Shown here: positions 6,727 to 8,794 of the stretch, in pieces
Layout of the letters: every line of letters starts with the position of its first letter
Numbering within the stretch: the stretch's first letter is position 1
Origin: Anaerolineales bacterium
GTDB taxonomy: Bacteria; Chloroflexota; Anaerolineae; Anaerolineales; Villigracilaceae
DNA length: 8,794 nucleotides
NCBI GenBank assembly: GCA_025056515.1
Contig: JANWWB010000371.1
Span: 1 to 8,794 of the forward strand
Reading direction: 5' to 3'
Program-made: the position numbers and the translations under genes
The notes under the pieces: generated by a model
Database searches by the model: none
What the model was told of the DNA's origin: nothing
The model's input: only the letters and a program-made list of their open reading frames with translations

Positions 6727-6739
6727 GATACACTGTATC
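6727..6739. promoter_or_regulatory. Perfect 13-bp dyad in the fmdB-gmk divergent spacer
   Basis: GATACA-C-TGTATC is a perfect 6-bp inverted repeat with a one-base centre, 58 nt before the gmk start. It contains a -10-like TACACT (6729-6734). It could be an operator for a dimeric regulator, but no second copy was noticed elsewhere in the window. The rest of the 281-bp spacer (6517-6797) shows a weak repeat AACG-TAT-CGTT (6563-6573), a short repeat GATTT/AAATC (6764-6768/6773-6777), and no gene or RNA that I can support. Confidence 0.25.
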
Positions 6740-6783
6740 TGCAACAAAGCACTGCCACTCCCTGATTTGCAAAAATCCCAGGT

Positions 6784-6788
6784 GGTGA
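6784..6788 (+). promoter_or_regulatory. Probable ribosome binding site of gmk
   Basis: GGTGA, within the longer AGGTGGTGA at 6780-6788, lies 9 nt upstream of the ATG at 6798 and is complementary to part of the 16S anti-Shine-Dalgarno. It overlaps an in-frame TGA (6786-6788) that bars any upstream extension of gmk. Confidence 0.5.
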
Positions 6789-6797
6789 AAACCCTAC

Positions 6798-7418
6798 ATG
6801 ACCGAGACAGAATTCGACCTCTATCGCACTTATCCTCTCTTGATTGTCATTTCTGGACCTTCTGGTGTTGGAAAAGACACGGTTGTCCAGGCGCTTAAGG
6901 AACGCGGTTTGCCGTTTCATTTCGTGGTCACGGCCACCACTCGTCCACCTCGCCCAAATGAAGTCCATGGTCGCGATTATTTCTTTGTCTCGAAGGAAGA
7001 ATTCGCCCGCATGATTGAAGCGGACGAATTGATCGAGTACGCAATTGTATACAATGACTACAAGGGCATTCCTAAGCAACAAGTGCGGGAGGCGTTGGCC
7101 TCGGGGAGGGACGTGATCATGCGCTTGGATGTGCAAGGCGCAGCCACGGTGCGCCGGTTGGCGCCCGAAGCTGTGTTAATTTTCCTCGCCACTCAGAGCG
7201 AGGAGGAACTCGTTGCTCGTCTGCGCAAACGTCAGACCGATAGCGCTGAAGATTTGAGCTTGCGGATAGCCACCGCCCGCCAAGAGTTGAAACGAGTCGA
7301 AGAATTTGATTATGTGATTATCAACCGCGATGGAGCGTTGCAGGAGACGGTTGAGACGGTCATAGCCATCATCCAAGCCGAACATCATCGCGTTCGTCCG
7401 CGCAAGGTGACGCTTTGA
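6798..7418 (+). CDS. gmk: Guanylate kinase, plastid-like subtype
   Basis: Gmk phosphorylates GMP (and dGMP) to GDP with ATP and is essential for guanine nucleotide supply and recycling. The 206-residue length is normal. Visible features are the P-loop GPSGVGKD (20-27), the GMP-binding region TATTRPPRPNEVHGRDYFFV (45-64) with Arg49, Arg52 and Tyr61, the segment YAIVYNDYKGIPKQQVR (81-97), the DVQGA motif (111-115), and the C-terminal RIATARQELKRVEEFDYVIIN. Two positions differ from E. coli-type enzymes: Asp27 follows the P-loop lysine where Gly is common, and YKGIPK replaces the usual YYGT-S/P. From memory, plant chloroplast guanylate kinases share both traits. The start is limited by an in-frame TGA at 6786-6788. 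It appears monocistronic, with a divergent promoter region upstream and a terminator about 40 nt downstream. Confidence 0.96.
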   Translation: MTETEFDLYRTYPLLIVISGPSGVGKDTVVQALKERGLPFHFVVTATTRPPRPNEVHGRDYFFVSKEEFARMIEADELIEYAIVYNDYKGIPKQQVREALASGRDVIMRLDVQGAATVRRLAPEAVLIFLATQSEEELVARLRKRQTDSAEDLSLRIATARQELKRVEEFDYVIINRDGALQETVETVIAIIQAEHHRVRPRKVTL

Positions 7419-7460
7419 GCGACAAGACATTTGCCGAACAAGCTACGGTATCAAGCAAAC

Positions 7461-7487
7461 TCCCGCAGTTCTCTGCGGGACTTTTGT
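7461..7487. terminator. Strong, probably bidirectional intrinsic terminator between gmk and the unassigned 338-residue gene
   Basis: TCCCGCAG (7461-7468) pairs perfectly with CTGCGGGA (7473-7480) across a TTCT loop, followed on the plus strand by CTTTTGTT. On the minus strand the same stem is followed by GTTTGCTT, a weaker T-rich tract. It sits 42 nt after the gmk stop and about 40 nt after the end of the convergent minus-strand gene, as expected for a shared terminator. Confidence 0.85.
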
Positions 7488-7519
7488 TGGCAGGACTTCG
7501 GCATGGCCTTCTGAAGCTG

Positions 7520-8536
7520 TTACACGTTGACCAGATTAGGATCCAGAATGTATTGCCACCAGTTGTTGGAGATGCCATGGGTGCGTCCGCCGACATGCGG
7601 GAGGTGCTTGAACCACCAAAGATGGTGAGCACGGATATCGCCATTACCCCACTCGGCAGCGTTGACCTCGCGCCAGAGATTTTGAAAGTGAGGGAAGTTG
7701 TACCAGTCGTCGCAGGCGCTCCGCACAAAGCGTGGATTGCCCCAGTCATAATCGCTTTCGCTATTCGGGGCGTAGTGAATCGTGCCGACATGGGCTTGAC
7801 CTGGGGCAATCTTGTCATAGAGCGTAAAGGTTCGATACAGATTGCGCTCCGGGGGTAAGGCAGAGAAGGTTTTTTCCAAGATGGATTCGGCGCGATGACC
7901 AAAAGCTTCGAGCATCTCTCCGACGCCACGCTCGCAGGAGAAGCCCATGACAACAAAGCGACGGGGACAGGAATCGGTATCCGGGATAGGATGAGCGTTA
8001 CACCAGAAAGCGCCTTTGCCGCCCATTGCTGATTCGTAAAAGCCGGCATAGGGGAAGGCAAAAATCCAGACCTCGTCAATTTCACGTTGTGCAACGCGCT
8101 CCAGAATACGATGTTCCTGAAGGATGGCCGAGTAATTTGCCATCGGTGGTGTATGCGGTGGTTGGATTTTATGGAGCACGTTTAGATATTCCTGTGCCGT
8201 GTATCGATATCCGTCGAGCAGAAGAGGGAACTCCTTGCGTTCGATGTTGTCGACAATTTCAAAACGCGCTAGCCCGTAGCTGACGCGCAAGAGATCCAAG
8301 ATGAAATCCGTTGCGAGAGCCTGAGGCTTTCGCCATCCCAGGTGCTGAAAGAGCTGTTCACCGGTTGTTTCGTTGATGACTGGGTTGTAGGAAATAAGCA
8401 ATACCCGCCGATTCATAATTTGCGCCGGTTCTATCGAAGGAGCGGTCGACGGCGCCGGCTTTGGCGGCTGGCTTTTTGGTTTGAAAAGTTGGAAAATTAA
8501 GTCCAAGAGAGAGAGTTTACTCCCGGAAGGGCCCAT
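7520..8536 (-). CDS. Conserved-looking protein of unknown function (338 aa)
   Basis: I cannot assign a named family. The first 19 residues include a short hydrophobic/amphipathic stretch (LSLLDLIFQLF, 8-18) followed by FKPK and a Pro-rich linker (about 20-38). This is not a standard signal peptide, because the charges follow the hydrophobic part. A compact domain begins at about residue 42 (NRRVLLISYNPV). It is dense in residues typical of conserved cores: LDGYRYTAQEYL (107-118), DEVWIFAFPYAGFYES (154-169) followed by MGGKGAFWCNAHP, VVMGFSCERGVGEMLEAFGH (195-214), GTIHYAPNSESDYDWGNPR (251-269), CDDWYNFP (275-282), and a His/Trp-rich end, HHLWWFKHLPHVGGR (304-318) plus GISNNWWQYILDPN (321-334). 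The His, Cys, Asp and Glu content would suit an enzyme or metal site, but that is inference. AAAGGAG (complement of 8543-8549) lies 6 nt before the ATG and fixes the start. The gene follows the upstream minus-strand gene after 12 nt, so they are probably co-transcribed. Confidence 0.85.
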   Translation of the reverse strand: MGPSGSKLSLLDLIFQLFKPKSQPPKPAPSTAPSIEPAQIMNRRVLLISYNPVINETTGEQLFQHLGWRKPQALATDFILDLLRVSYGLARFEIVDNIERKEFPLLLDGYRYTAQEYLNVLHKIQPPHTPPMANYSAILQEHRILERVAQREIDEVWIFAFPYAGFYESAMGGKGAFWCNAHPIPDTDSCPRRFVVMGFSCERGVGEMLEAFGHRAESILEKTFSALPPERNLYRTFTLYDKIAPGQAHVGTIHYAPNSESDYDWGNPRFVRSACDDWYNFPHFQNLWREVNAAEWGNGDIRAHHLWWFKHLPHVGGRTHGISNNWWQYILDPNLVNV

Positions 8537-8542
8537 GGCTTG

Positions 8543-8549
8543 CTCCTTT
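8543..8549 (-). promoter_or_regulatory. Ribosome binding site of the unassigned 338-residue protein
   Basis: AAAGGAG on the minus strand lies 6 nt before the ATG at 8536. It overlaps the last base of the stop codon of the preceding gene, which suggests translational coupling. Confidence 0.8.
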
Positions 8550-8794
8550 CAGGGGACATCGGTAGCATAGAATACTTGGCGTCCGGCGCTGATAAACATT
8601 GTCCGGTTGACGTTGATGGTCATGGCCGTCGCCCCGAACTCAGAGATGAGGGCACTTTGCTCAATTGCTGGTCGAAACTGGTTGAGCAGGATCAGCGAAT
8701 CGGAACGCGGGCTAAAGCGATAAACAGCTGGAGCGTAGGGGTCGAAGAGGTACAATGATTGATCGGGTGCTTCGGCAAAGGTCATCTGGGTGAA
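8549..8794 (-). CDS. C-terminal end of a probable beta-propeller protein, truncated by window edge
   Basis: Only the last 81 residues are in the window, and the frame is open to the right edge, so the start is not seen. The sequence has short alternating hydrophobic strands resembling two repeat blades: SLYLFDPYAPAVYRFSPRSD and ATAMTINVNRTMFISAGR, ending in QVFYATDVP. The pattern of a value read-out followed by a displayed quantity is typical of the closing blades of bacterial beta-propellers, but no diagnostic motif is present, so the fold is an inference. The Met 3 codons inside the edge is not necessarily the start, since open sequence (FTQ) precedes it. The 12-nt gap to the downstream 338-residue gene, with overlap of stop codon and Shine-Dalgarno, indicates one transcript. 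Confidence 0.6.
   Translation of the reverse strand, partial: FTQMTFAEAPDQSLYLFDPYAPAVYRFSPRSDSLILLNQFRPAIEQSALISEFGATAMTINVNRTMFISAGRQVFYATDVP

Noticed and set aside
6517..6797. A tRNA or other small RNA in the fmdB-gmk spacer
   Set aside because: No cloverleaf, T-loop signature or strong stem with terminator was found on either strand by eye.
1..8794. CRISPR array, transposon ends, phage or defence genes
   Set aside because: No spaced direct repeats, terminal inverted repeats, transposase or nuclease signatures were seen; gene content is housekeeping.

Overview
The window looks like an ordinary chromosomal segment from a bacterium with moderate GC. The gene set suggests Chloroflexota, possibly an Anaerolineae-type organism: a Ycf45/SpoIIIAA-like R3H ATPase next to tmk, an FmdB-type zinc ribbon with a long acidic tail, a plastid-like guanylate kinase and the two-subunit PLP synthase. 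This placement comes from recognising protein families, not from any search. I see no rRNA, tRNA, CRISPR array, insertion sequence, phage gene or defence system.

Layout: (1) 2-1039 (+) is the 3' part of a Na+/Ca2+ antiporter gene that runs off the left edge. (2) 1138-3603 (+) is an apparent three-gene operon: pdxS, pdxT and a divergent GNAT-like acetyltransferase. (3) 3604-3783 is a leader-like intergenic region with an extended -10 element, several mutually exclusive inverted repeats and a possible 21-codon micro-ORF. (4) 3784-5406 (+) is a 540-residue AAA/R3H ATPase ending in an intrinsic terminator whose stem starts inside the coding sequence. (5) tmk (+) starts about 10 nt after that terminator and is convergent with fmdB (-). 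(6) A 281-bp divergent spacer separates fmdB from gmk (+). (7) gmk is convergent with a minus-strand pair across a strong, probably bidirectional terminator. The pair is the C-terminal end of a beta-propeller-like protein followed by a well-defined 338-residue protein I cannot assign.

Functionally, pdxS and pdxT together make vitamin B6 (pyridoxal 5'-phosphate). tmk and gmk supply dTDP and GDP. The R3H ATPase is probably a nucleic-acid-associated motor or regulator of unknown role.

Most interesting points: the structured leader of the R3H ATPase gene, the terminator between that gene and tmk, the plant-plastid-like signature of Gmk, the unassigned 338-residue protein, and the scarcity of Shine-Dalgarno sequences, including a possible leaderless fmdB. 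Only pdxS and the 338-residue gene have textbook ribosome binding sites; gmk has a weaker one.
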